This document shows positions 7,971 through 17,262 of a stretch of 64,000 bases of DNA, piece after piece; positions within the stretch are counted from its first letter, which is position 1; every line of letters starts with the position of its first letter. A program made the translations under genes and the position numbers. The notes beneath the pieces are model-generated. The model saw only the letters and a list, made by a program, of their open reading frames with translations. It had not been told where the DNA came from and searched no databases. The stretch comes from JABCPO02 sp052174015 (lineage in GTDB: Bacteria > Bacillota > Clostridia > TANB77 > CAG-508), in contig JBQMXM010000003.1 of the NCBI GenBank assembly GCA_052174015.1, forward strand, positions 1 to 64,000, read 5' to 3'.

Positions 7971-8858
7971 ATAGAAAACAGAATATATAAGCAACAGATA
8001 ATAATAAAAGACATAGATAATTTAAAATTAAAAGATATTTTTGAAAATGGTCAATGTTTTAGGTGGAAAGAATTAAATCTAGAAAAAACAAAATATCTTA
8101 CAATATTTAAAGAATATGTATGTATTTTAGAAGCAAATGAAACAACATTAATATCTAATGTATATACAAACACTAAAAAAGATATACAAGATATAGAAAA
8201 AGATTTGAGACATTATTTAGATTTAGAAACAGACTATAATAATATATTTGAAAAATTAAAAGAAAATCCCAAATTTAAAGAAGCAGTAGAATATGGAAAA
8301 GGTATTAGGATTTTAAATCAAGAATTATTAGAGATGATAATTTCATATATAATATCTGCTAACAATAATATTAATAATATAAAAAGAAGTGTAAATATAA
8401 TTTCTACAAAAGGTGGAGAAAAAATAGAATTTGAATATGATGGAAAAAAATATACAGAATATCTATTTCCATCATTAGAAAAATTAAAACAGTTTACAGT
8501 AGAAGATATGAAAAATGCTAAAACAGGTTTTAGAGCAGATAGACTTGTAGATACAATATCAAAATTAAGTCTAGATTATTTAGAAAAATTAAAAAAATTA
8601 TCAGATAAAGAATTATTAGAAGAACTAACTAAATTTAATGGAATAGGTCCAAAAGTTGCAAACTGTATCATGCTTTTTGGTATGCATAGAATAGAATCTT
8701 TCCCAATTGATGTTTGGGTTAGAAGAGTAATGAGTGAAATATTTTTTGATGGAGTGGAACAATCAGATAAAAAAATATTAGAAGTGGTAAAAGACATACC
8801 ACAAAAAGGTATTGCACAACAATGCTTATTTTACTGGAGGAAAAATGAAACAAAATAA
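7971..8858 (+). CDS. 8-oxoguanine DNA glycosylase (OGG1-like) with a probable non-AUG start
   Basis: This enzyme excises oxidised guanine and nicks the strand. The frame beginning at 7971 encodes the OGG N-terminal domain with the family hallmark FENGQCFRW, then the helix-hairpin-helix-GPD domain (FNGIGPKVANCI, with catalytic Lys near residue 228; FPIDVWVRR, with catalytic Asp near 247). The total is about 295 residues, normal for the family. The frame is closed by TAA at 7965-7967 and has no ATG, GTG or TTG until a TTG at 8205, which would delete the N-terminal domain. A good SD (AAGGAG, 7959-7964) points to ATA at 7971 (or ATT at 7968) as the initiator. The alternative is a recent start-codon mutation. 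Confidence 0.85.
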   Translation: MENRIYKQQIIIKDIDNLKLKDIFENGQCFRWKELNLEKTKYLTIFKEYVCILEANETTLISNVYTNTKKDIQDIEKDLRHYLDLETDYNNIFEKLKENPKFKEAVEYGKGIRILNQELLEMIISYIISANNNINNIKRSVNIISTKGGEKIEFEYDGKKYTEYLFPSLEKLKQFTVEDMKNAKTGFRADRLVDTISKLSLDYLEKLKKLSDKELLEELTKFNGIGPKVANCIMLFGMHRIESFPIDVWVRRVMSEIFFDGVEQSDKKILEVVKDIPQKGIAQQCLFYWRKNETK

Positions 8859-10086
8859 ATTTAAAAAAATACAAAATAATCATGGAAAAATAACTTTAAA
8901 GATAATATTTCAAACTATAGGTACATTTGTAATAGTATTTTTAATTTCATTAACACTAGTACTATTATTAACTCCTGGCAAATTCAAAGAAAAATTAAAT
9001 TCAATAGGAGATTACGCATTAAAAGTAGTTGGAATAAAACATGAAGAAAGAATAGAAGATAATCCACTAGATGAATCATTTAAAAACAATAATACAAAAG
9101 CAGATACAGGAATTTCAGAGGCTCCAGGTCAAATTCAGACAAAAATTGAACAAAAACAAAGAGAAAATTTACCTGTAACACCAAAACCACAACCAAAACC
9201 ACAACCTCAAATGACTAATGGAATATATTATTCACAATTAAATTCAATAGCTAAAAAAATATATGATAAGTTATCAGCAGAAAGTGCATACTTTTTAGAA
9301 GGAGAACATTCATTTAATTTTGGAGAACAATTTAGTGATTTAATAAATTCTCCAGGAGGAACAGATAAATTAAATGAAGCATTTCAAGCATCAGTAAATG
9401 CGTTAGTATTAGACTATCCACAACTTTTCTTTATAGATGTTAGACATATTTCATTAAGTGTTAGTTCTAGAAAATATCCAAGTATGCAACCTGTAAATAC
9501 AACAATAATATCAAATGCAAAAGGTAAAAAATACTATATTGATGGATTATACACAAAAGAAGATGTAAATAAAGCAAGAAAAGAAATGGAAGATATTAGA
9601 AATACTATTATATCAAAAGCAAATACTTTCCAAAAACCATATCAAAAAATACAATATGTACATGACTATTTAATACAAACAGTCTCTTATGAAGAAAACG
9701 ATCCAGGTGATTTAAAACATAATATGTATGCAGCATTAAAATACAGAAGAGCAGTATGTGAAGGATATGCAAAAGCATTTAAATATATATTAGATGGAAT
9801 GGGATTTAATACAATAACAGTTGTAGGAAGAGGAATTGGAGATGGTCGTGATGAAGCACATGCTTGGAACATGGTATATTTAGATGGACAATGGTATGGA
9901 GTAGATGTAACATTTGATGACCCTATTGTTAAAGGTGGTGGTACAGTACCAAGAAGTAGGCAATTAAAATTCTTTTTAGTAGGAAAAAGAGAATTTGCAG
10001 GAAATCATATTGAAGATGGAATAATAACTCCAGGAATAAGTTTTAAATATCCACAATTATCAAATAGTAGATATAATTTATATTAA
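8845..10086 (+). CDS. Membrane-anchored transglutaminase-like (cysteine protease fold) exoprotein
   Basis: The protein has 413 residues. The ATG at 8845 is preceded by GGAGG and overlaps the glycosylase 3' end by 14 bases. A single transmembrane anchor lies near residues 25-47 (TFVIVFLISLTLVLLL). A Pro/Gln-rich linker with KPQPKPQPQ follows. The C-terminal transglutaminase-like domain shows a Cys-His-Asp triad: C305 in AVCEGYAKAF, H339 in EAHAWNMV and D354 in GVDVTFDDP. Proteins of this type act outside the membrane as peptidases or cross-linkers of wall components. Substrate unknown. Confidence 0.88.
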   Translation: MKQNKFKKIQNNHGKITLKIIFQTIGTFVIVFLISLTLVLLLTPGKFKEKLNSIGDYALKVVGIKHEERIEDNPLDESFKNNNTKADTGISEAPGQIQTKIEQKQRENLPVTPKPQPKPQPQMTNGIYYSQLNSIAKKIYDKLSAESAYFLEGEHSFNFGEQFSDLINSPGGTDKLNEAFQASVNALVLDYPQLFFIDVRHISLSVSSRKYPSMQPVNTTIISNAKGKKYYIDGLYTKEDVNKARKEMEDIRNTIISKANTFQKPYQKIQYVHDYLIQTVSYEENDPGDLKHNMYAALKYRRAVCEGYAKAFKYILDGMGFNTITVVGRGIGDGRDEAHAWNMVYLDGQWYGVDVTFDDPIVKGGGTVPRSRQLKFFLVGKREFAGNHIEDGIITPGISFKYPQLSNSRYNLY

Positions 10087-10119
10087 TTTAATATTAATAT
10101 AGTAGAGAAAGAGGAGATT

Positions 10120-13100
10120 ATGGTAAAAATATTAATATCTTCTGATGTTAAAAAATTAGAACAAGAAATGTATAAACAAATAGATATATCTAAAAAAGAA
10201 GCTGGAGATAAATATATTGGGAATAAATATATTTTATCTCCAGAATTTAAAACTAATTATTATGAAAAAAATATATTAAAAAAATCAAATGGAATTAATT
10301 TAAATATTGATATATTATCATTTGCAAGATTACCATATATGATATTTAAAAATACCAAATATAGTAAGAATATATATGTGGATAAATTAGTAAGGAATAT
10401 ATATATTAAGCAAATCTTACAAGAAACAGATTTAAAAATATTAAATTCAGATAAATATTTAGAAGAAATAGAAAAAGTAATTACTAAATTAAAAGAAAAT
10501 GCAATAACGCCTGAAATATTGGAAGAAAAATTTAATTTAGATATAACAAAAGAATATTTAACACTTTTTGAAACAAAGCTTTTAGATATAGTTAATATAT
10601 TAAAAAAATATAACGAAAAAAATACTAATACTATAGATAAGGAAGAGATCTATTTACAAATTTTAGAAAATGAAGAATTATTAAAATATTTTAATGATGC
10701 AGAAATACATATATTGGGATTTGTAGGTTTTAGTAATATACAACGAAAGTTAATTTCAAAAATATCAAAATATGCTAAAAAAGTTAATATATATATACCA
10801 CTAAATGATATAAATAGTAGTAATGAAACATATTCTTTTACTAAAAATACTATATTTGAATTATTAAAAACGATACAAATAGAGAATGATGTTAAAATAT
10901 TATCAATAGACGAAAACTTAAATACAAATATATCTAAAAATAGATATACAAACATATCAAAATTAAAATATATGTTATCTAAATATAGTATATATGAATA
11001 TGTTACTGAAAAAGATCTTAAATATACAGATGTTACAAATGAAAAAGTGACTAATCATAAGGTAACTTCAAAAGAATCGGAAGAAAATATAGATGAAACA
11101 TTAAATATATTAAAATTCAATAATTTAGCAGAAGAAGTAAGATATGTTGCAGAAGATATCTATACAAAATTACAAAAAGGCGAAGAAAGAGATTCTATAC
11201 AATTAATAGTTCAAAGTCCAGAAAAATATAAAAATGAGCTAATTAAAGAGTTTAATAAAAAAGGATTAACTTTAAATATAACTAAAAAAGAAAACATATA
11301 TAAGGGAGAATTAATTAGAATAGTAGATTATCTAATATCTGCATTAAATTTAGATGTATTTCAAATAATAGAGTTATTAAAAACAAAACTTTTTAATAAT
11401 ATTTTTAAAAAAGATAGTAAAGAAATAGAAGAAGAATTAAATCAAACAATATCAAGTGAAATAGATATATATGCATTTGAAAAATATATTAATAATTGGA
11501 AGATTAATAAATACAATATACAAAAAAGTTTTAAATATGCTCAAAATTCATATAGGTTTTTAGAAATAGAAAATATAAGGGAGAGTATTTTAAAAGAGTT
11601 ACGTGTAATATATTCAAATATATTTAAAAAAGAAAATTCAAATAAAGAAATAATTGAAGATATAGAAGATATATTAGAATTAGATATATTAGAATTAAAA
11701 AATAAAAAGACTAATGGAAAAAATATATCAAAGGCAATATATGATTTTTTAGAGAGATATGATGTATTTAATAACATGTATAAAAACATATTATTAAGTG
11801 AAGAAGAAAAACAAAAATATACAATGCAAATAAATATACTTAATAATATTCTAGAAAAATTATCAATAATAGATGATATTTCAGTTGAAGAATATAGTAT
11901 ATATTTTAAAATGATATTACAAAATTATGATACACATATATTTGAAGATATATATGGAATAACTGTAAATAATATACAAAATGCAGTAGTATCTAAATAT
12001 ATATATGTACTAGGTGTAGATGAATTTACATTTCCAGCATATCAAAAAACAAATAGATTATTAAATGAAGAAGACAATTTAAAGTTTAAAGAAAATGAAA
12101 TAAATATTTTTAAAACAGATGAAGAATATTTTGCAAAAGAACAATTGGAAATAGTTAATTTAATACATAATGCAGAAAATATATATTTATCATGGTCAGC
12201 TATGGGAAATGGCGAAAAAAGTATAATAGAGCCTTCAATATATATTGATAAAATATTATCACTTAATAAGTATTTTGATACAGATAATGTACTTAGAAAG
12301 CAAACAAAATTAAAAAATGTAGAAAATAAATTGAATACAGATTTACAGATAACAGATATAATTTCTAAATATATATCAGAACTATATAGTATTGCACCAA
12401 CTAAAGAAGAATTAGTAGATTATCTACATAAATTAAAAAGTGAAATTGTAGATTTAGAAAAACAATTAAAAAAAATAGAAGTAAATAAAGTACAAGAAAA
12501 AAATAATATAACTCAAACTATAAATTGTTTAAAAGAATTGTACAATCTAATTATTAATAATACGGATTATTCTAAATTAATAGAAAATTCAAAAATTAAA
12601 AATATGTCTCCAAAACTAAATGAAGAGATATTATCACAATTATATAGTCAAGGATTAAAAACAAGTATTTCAAAATTAGAAGAATATGCTAAATGTCCAT
12701 TTGCATATTATCTAAAATATATATTAAATTTAAAAGAACAAAATACTATATCAAGCACAAGTATTGATATAGGGATATTTATACATGAGGTTATGCAAAA
12801 AGTAGTTGAAGATGTAAAAAGAAAAGTATTAAAAATAGATACAATATCTAAAAATATGGATATTTTAACATTAGAATTAAGAATTCTTGCAAATGCAGAA
12901 CCTGAAAATATATCAGAAGAAGTAAAAGAATATAAGAAAAATGTATATGATAATGTAGAAAAAAATGTTAATGAGATATTAAAAGATAAGAAATATGAAA
13001 AAATGATAGCAAATCCTAAAAATATTCAGATAACTAAAAAAATAGTTTCAAATATCAAAAAATCAGCAGTAAATATTTTAGAATTTATTAGATTAAGCGA

Positions 13101-13827
13101 ATTTGAAGTAGTTGAAAATGAAAAAGAATTTAATCAAAAATATTCAATTTATGTACCAAGTCTAGATAAAGAAATAGCAATAGAATTAAAAGGTAAAATA
13201 GATAGAATAGATGCTTTAAAAAATGGCAATGAATTTAGGATAATAGACTATAAGTCTAGTAATAAGAGTCTTGATAAATATAAAATAATGTCAGGCTTAC
13301 AATTACAATTATTTACATATGCCAATTCAATTAAAGAACAAGAAAAATTAGATCCAACAGGCTTAATATATATGCCGTTAATGTATAACAAAGCAAAAGT
13401 AAGTACATATTTAGAAGAAGAAGGAAAACTACAACAAGAAAAAAATAATTTTAAATTCACAGGACTTATTAAATATGATGATAAAGAAGAATTATCAAAA
13501 TATGATACAACTTTAATTACAGAAGATGAAAAATCAGATGTTATAAAATCAGATATTATAAAATTAAATAAAAGCGGCAAGATATCTAATAAAGATATTA
13601 TTGGAGTTACAAAACAAGAATATGAAGAATTATCATTATATTCAAAAAATGTATTAGAAGAATTATCACGAAAAATATTTGAAGGAAATACAGATATTTA
13701 TCCATATATGTATATCTCTGGAAGCACAAAAGAAAGTGCGTGCAAGTATTGTATATACAAAAATATATGTAAAAAGCAAAAAGAAAATAAGTTTAGATAT
13801 ATTATTAATAAGGATAAGTTAAAATAA
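10120..13827 (+). CDS. addB: AddB-like helicase-nuclease subunit (AddAB)
   Basis: The protein has 1235 residues. AddAB resects double-strand breaks for recombination. The C-terminal nuclease shows LKGKIDRID and RIIDYKSSNKS, the expected acidic and Lys catalytic residues. The AddB-type iron-sulfur staple is intact: C859 (EYAKCPFAYYLKY) with C1208-x2-C1211-x5-C1217. The N-terminus is unusual: where AddB proteins usually have a GxxGxGKT loop, this one has ILISSDVKKLEQEM and no P-loop. Helicase power would then rest entirely on AddA, whose gene is not next to it. The SD is GAGGAG. Confidence 0.85.
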   Translation: MVKILISSDVKKLEQEMYKQIDISKKEAGDKYIGNKYILSPEFKTNYYEKNILKKSNGINLNIDILSFARLPYMIFKNTKYSKNIYVDKLVRNIYIKQILQETDLKILNSDKYLEEIEKVITKLKENAITPEILEEKFNLDITKEYLTLFETKLLDIVNILKKYNEKNTNTIDKEEIYLQILENEELLKYFNDAEIHILGFVGFSNIQRKLISKISKYAKKVNIYIPLNDINSSNETYSFTKNTIFELLKTIQIENDVKILSIDENLNTNISKNRYTNISKLKYMLSKYSIYEYVTEKDLKYTDVTNEKVTNHKVTSKESEENIDETLNILKFNNLAEEVRYVAEDIYTKLQKGEERDSIQLIVQSPEKYKNELIKEFNKKGLTLNITKKENIYKGELIRIVDYLISALNLDVFQIIELLKTKLFNNIFKKDSKEIEEELNQTISSEIDIYAFEKYINNWKINKYNIQKSFKYAQNSYRFLEIENIRESILKELRVIYSNIFKKENSNKEIIEDIEDILELDILELKNKKTNGKNISKAIYDFLERYDVFNNMYKNILLSEEEKQKYTMQINILNNILEKLSIIDDISVEEYSIYFKMILQNYDTHIFEDIYGITVNNIQNAVVSKYIYVLGVDEFTFPAYQKTNRLLNEEDNLKFKENEINIFKTDEEYFAKEQLEIVNLIHNAENIYLSWSAMGNGEKSIIEPSIYIDKILSLNKYFDTDNVLRKQTKLKNVENKLNTDLQITDIISKYISELYSIAPTKEELVDYLHKLKSEIVDLEKQLKKIEVNKVQEKNNITQTINCLKELYNLIINNTDYSKLIENSKIKNMSPKLNEEILSQLYSQGLKTSISKLEEYAKCPFAYYLKYILNLKEQNTISSTSIDIGIFIHEVMQKVVEDVKRKVLKIDTISKNMDILTLELRILANAEPENISEEVKEYKKNVYDNVEKNVNEILKDKKYEKMIANPKNIQITKKIVSNIKKSAVNILEFIRLSEFEVVENEKEFNQKYSIYVPSLDKEIAIELKGKIDRIDALKNGNEFRIIDYKSSNKSLDKYKIMSGLQLQLFTYANSIKEQEKLDPTGLIYMPLMYNKAKVSTYLEEEGKLQQEKNNFKFTGLIKYDDKEELSKYDTTLITEDEKSDVIKSDIIKLNKSGKISNKDIIGVTKQEYEELSLYSKNVLEELSRKIFEGNTDIYPYMYISGSTKESACKYCIYKNICKKQKENKFRYIINKDKLK

Positions 13828-13897
13828 TTAATTTTTAAAATAATTAAATTTTTCGCATAAAACTATATAAAAAAGAATAGTAAAAAACTATAAAGTA

Positions 13898-13906
13898 TGA
13901 TATAAT
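13898..13906 (+). promoter_or_regulatory. Extended -10 promoter of pth-ppaC
   Basis: TGATATAAT gives an extended -10 element (TATAAT at 13901-13906) 18 bases before the pth ATG. The -35 region (TAGTAA at 13878) is poor. GAGGTG serves as the ribosome site. Confidence 0.55.
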
Positions 13907-13923
13907 TTTAATGAGGTGAATAT

Positions 13924-15453
13924 ATGTATTTAATAGTTGGATTAGGAAATCCAGGAAAACAATACGAAAATACAAGACATAATGTAGGATTTGATGTAAT
14001 AGACATATTTAAAAGTAAATACAATCTTCAATTTAGGCAAAAAGGGAGTGGAGAATATGCAAAATGTACTATATTTAATCAAGAATGTATATTCTTAAAA
14101 CCTTTAACATATATGAACTTATCAGGAAAAGCAGTATTTGAATATGCAAAGTTTTTTAAGATTCAAGAAGATAAAATAATTATAGTATATGATGATAAAG
14201 ATATATCATCAGGAGAAATAAAGCTAAGAAAAAAAGGAAGTTCAGCAGGTCATAATGGAATCAAAAGTATTTTAAATAATTTTAAAGATTTTTTAAGAGT
14301 TAGAATAGGAATAGGAAATCCAAAATTCAAACATGATATGATAAATTATGTTATTGGCAAAGTATCTAAAGAAGAATATATGATACTTAAAAAAGGCGAA
14401 GAAAAAGCAGTAAAAGCAATAGAAGACATAATTAAAAATGGAATGGATTATGCGATGAATAATAATAATACATCAAAACCAAATGTTAGAAAAAACAATC
14501 AGAATAAAAATAATAAAAAAGGAGAAAAAAAGATGGATAAAATATATATCACAGGACATAAAAATCCAGACACAGATTCAATAATTTCAGCAATAGTAGC
14601 TGAAGATATATTTACAAAATTAGGATATAATGTTACTGCAATTGCACAAGGTGTTCCATCAGAAGAAACACAATTTGTATTAGATGCAATAAATCGTAAA
14701 GCACCAGAAGTACATACAAAATTAGAAGCTGGTTCACATGTAATATTAGTAGACCATAATAATAAGGAAGAAACATTAGATAATATTGATGAATTAATAA
14801 TTGATAGAGTAATAGATCATCACGCAGTAAAAATGATTGTAGGTTACCCATTATATTATAGGGCAGAAGTAGTAGGATGTACAAATACTATATTATTTAA
14901 AATGTATAAAGAAAATAATTTAGAAATATCTAAAGAAATGGCACTTGCAATGCTTTCTGCAATAGTATCAGACACATTACTATTAAAATCACCAACAACA
15001 ACAGAAGAAGATATATTAACTATAAAAGAATTAGAAAAAATAGCAGAAGTTAATGCAAATGAATATGGGTTAAAAATGCTTAAAGCAGGAACAAATTTAT
15101 CAAAATATTCAATTGATGAAATATTAAATTTAGATGCTAAAAAAGTTAAAATTGGAGATAATACAGTAATGGTATCTCAAATAACAACTGTAGATATACA
15201 AGAACATATGAATGAAAAAACAGAATTTGAAGCAAGAATGAATGAAATAATTAAAGAACAAAATTTAGACTTATTTATGTTTTTAATAACAGATATTATT
15301 ACAACAAATTCACAAGTAATAGTATTAGGAGAAAAAGCTAAAATAATTGAAGAAGGATATTCAGTAAAATTAGAAGATAACACAGCACTATTAGAAGGTG
15401 TAATGTCTAGAAAAAAACAAGTTATACCAGTTATCACTAAATTATTATCATAA
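13924..15453 (+). CDS. Peptidyl-tRNA hydrolase fused in frame to Mn-dependent inorganic pyrophosphatase (Pth-PpaC)
   Basis: One 509-codon frame holds two complete enzymes. Residues 1-185 are Pth, which recycles peptidyl-tRNA (VGLGNPGKQYENTRHNVGF with catalytic His19, LKPLTYMNLSG, VYDDKDI, GSSAGHNGIKSI). A low-complexity linker of about 25 residues (NNNNTSKPNVRKNNQNKNN) follows. Residues 204-509 are a family II pyrophosphatase PpaC (GHKNPDTDS, LVDHN, DHHAV, then the DHHA2 domain ending SRKKQVIPVI), 306 residues as in free PpaC. No stop codon separates them, yet AAGGAG lies 8 bases before the ATG at 14533. A free PpaC could thus also be made by internal initiation. Confidence 0.9.
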   Translation: MYLIVGLGNPGKQYENTRHNVGFDVIDIFKSKYNLQFRQKGSGEYAKCTIFNQECIFLKPLTYMNLSGKAVFEYAKFFKIQEDKIIIVYDDKDISSGEIKLRKKGSSAGHNGIKSILNNFKDFLRVRIGIGNPKFKHDMINYVIGKVSKEEYMILKKGEEKAVKAIEDIIKNGMDYAMNNNNTSKPNVRKNNQNKNNKKGEKKMDKIYITGHKNPDTDSIISAIVAEDIFTKLGYNVTAIAQGVPSEETQFVLDAINRKAPEVHTKLEAGSHVILVDHNNKEETLDNIDELIIDRVIDHHAVKMIVGYPLYYRAEVVGCTNTILFKMYKENNLEISKEMALAMLSAIVSDTLLLKSPTTTEEDILTIKELEKIAEVNANEYGLKMLKAGTNLSKYSIDEILNLDAKKVKIGDNTVMVSQITTVDIQEHMNEKTEFEARMNEIIKEQNLDLFMFLITDIITTNSQVIVLGEKAKIIEEGYSVKLEDNTALLEGVMSRKKQVIPVITKLLS

Positions 15454-15469
15454 AATAATGAAGGTCAAT

Positions 15470-17170
15470 ATGAAGAAAAAAATATTAAGTATACTATTAG
15501 TAATATCATTAATAACTATAACTGTATTTGGATTATTTAAAATATATAATATTATACAGATACATAATGATATGAAAGAAGAAAAAAAAGAAACAAAATA
15601 TATAGTTTTAGAATCAAAGAAAAAATTTGGAGTAATTGATACTAAAGGTAATTTAATAATTGAACCAAAATATACACAGGTAATTATACCAGATTTATCA
15701 AAACCAGTATTTTGCTGTTTTGATGAAGAAATGACAATGACTATATTAAATGAAAAAAAAGAAGAACAATTTAAAAACTATAATAAGGATGAAATACAAT
15801 TAATTCCTGGAGAAACACGAGAAGGTGGAAGATATAGGAAGGTGTTTAGAATCTTTAAAAATAATAAATATGGGCTAATGTCATTAGAAGGAAAACAATT
15901 ATTAAAACCTGAATATGATGAAATTATAGCACTTGAAAAAATATATACTAATTTAAGAGTAAAAAAAGATAATAAATATGGAATCGTTACTAAAAATGGA
16001 AGAACAATATTACCAATAATATATAATGATATATCAAGTGCAAATCAAAATACATGGGGACATGTAGAAACATCAAAAGGATATAAAATATCAAAAATGG
16101 CAGAAAAAGGTCAAACTTTTGGATATGCAACAGAAAAAGGAAAAGTACTTGTAAAACCAATATATGAAGAAATAGAAAAGATAGAAAGAGATGATAAAAA
16201 TACATATATTATAGTTCAAAAAAATGGACAAAAAGGGTTATACAAGAACAATAAACAAATTATTCCAAATATATATCAAGAAATGACATATACTAAAAAT
16301 AATATAATTTTAAAAAGATTTGGAAAATATGGATTATTTGATTTTAATGGAAAAGAAGTTATAGCACCTAGATTCAAAGAATATGTAGCTTTAGATAACT
16401 ATGTAGCATTTAAAGAAAATGAAAAAGAATATGCTTTTGATGAAAGAGGAAAACAAATAGGTAAGGGAGCATATAAGATTTTATCAGTAATTAAAGAAAA
16501 AAATTATTTGATTACAGAAAACTTTTCAGGAGAAAGAAAAATAGTAACACCAACTAAAGAAATAGAAGGAAAATTTATAGATTTAGTATATTTAACAGAT
16601 GATAAATTTATGTATTACAAAAATAATAAATATGGATTAGTTAGTGTAGAAAAAGGAATACTTACAGAACCTAAATATTCATATATATCACTATATAAGA
16701 ATACATCTATCATTCAAGCTGAAATAGAAGACGGAAGATTTGAACTTTATTCACCAAAAGGAGAAATGATTTTAAAAGATGAAGAATACGTTTTAGATCA
16801 TTTAGATAATATATTAATGTTACAAACTAAGGAAAATAAAAGGTATTTAAATTTCAATGGTGAAGATATAGATGTTAAAAAAGTATTAAATTTACCAGCT
16901 TATTCTTTTAAAGATGAAAAGACAAATAAATGGGGATTTAAAACCAAAGATGGAAAAGTAGTTGTAGAACCAATTTATGATAATGTAGTAGACTTTAATA
17001 AGTTTGGATTTGCATCAATAAAAAAAGGAAATAAGTGGGGAAGTATAAATAGTGAATTTAAAATAACTGCAGAACCTAAATATGAATTTAATAGTACAGT
17101 ATTACCTAAATTTATAGGTAAATATATAATAGATTTTGAATCATATGGATTTGCATTAGAACAAGAATAA
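15470..17170 (+). CDS. WG-repeat protein with N-terminal membrane anchor
   Basis: The product has 566 residues if started at 15470 (GAAGG 5 bases upstream) rather than at the ATG 12 bases earlier. A transmembrane segment lies near residues 5-25 (ILLVISLITITVFGLF). The rest is a chain of about ten WG-type repeats of the form KYGhhxxxGxhhhxPxYxxh, for example KKFGVIDTKGNLIIEPKY, NKYGLMSLEGKQLLKPEY, KWGFKTKDGKVVVEPIY and KWGSINSEFKITAEPKY. Such repeats form beta-propeller or solenoid-like scaffolds. Most likely an extracytoplasmic binding protein; the ligand is unknown. It starts 16 bases after ppaC. Confidence 0.85.
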   Translation: MKKKILSILLVISLITITVFGLFKIYNIIQIHNDMKEEKKETKYIVLESKKKFGVIDTKGNLIIEPKYTQVIIPDLSKPVFCCFDEEMTMTILNEKKEEQFKNYNKDEIQLIPGETREGGRYRKVFRIFKNNKYGLMSLEGKQLLKPEYDEIIALEKIYTNLRVKKDNKYGIVTKNGRTILPIIYNDISSANQNTWGHVETSKGYKISKMAEKGQTFGYATEKGKVLVKPIYEEIEKIERDDKNTYIIVQKNGQKGLYKNNKQIIPNIYQEMTYTKNNIILKRFGKYGLFDFNGKEVIAPRFKEYVALDNYVAFKENEKEYAFDERGKQIGKGAYKILSVIKEKNYLITENFSGERKIVTPTKEIEGKFIDLVYLTDDKFMYYKNNKYGLVSVEKGILTEPKYSYISLYKNTSIIQAEIEDGRFELYSPKGEMILKDEEYVLDHLDNILMLQTKENKRYLNFNGEDIDVKKVLNLPAYSFKDEKTNKWGFKTKDGKVVVEPIYDNVVDFNKFGFASIKKGNKWGSINSEFKITAEPKYEFNSTVLPKFIGKYIIDFESYGFALEQE

Positions 17171-17223
17171 TGTAATAATAATATTAAATATAAATAAAAA
17201 ATAATTAATATAATAAAAAAAGA

Positions 17224-17262
17224 AAAAAGAAATAGGCCATTAATAATGACCTATTTTTTCTT
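17224..17262. terminator. Bidirectional terminator between the WG-repeat gene and the convergent minus-strand gene
   Basis: The stem 17230-17241 (AAATAGGCCATT) pairs with 17245-17256 (AATGACCTATTT) with one mismatch. It is flanked by an A-rich run on the left and a T-rich run on the right, so it can end transcription from both strands. Confidence 0.75.

Noticed and set aside
7944..7990. Frameshift or pseudogene explanation for the glycosylase 5' end
   Set aside because: The frame from 7971 onward is continuous and carries all family motifs. Only the initiation codon is abnormal, so a non-AUG start was preferred over calling a pseudogene.
8205..8858. Short version of the glycosylase starting at TTG 8205
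   Set aside because: It would remove the OGG N-terminal domain that is clearly encoded upstream in the same frame, and it has no ribosome site.
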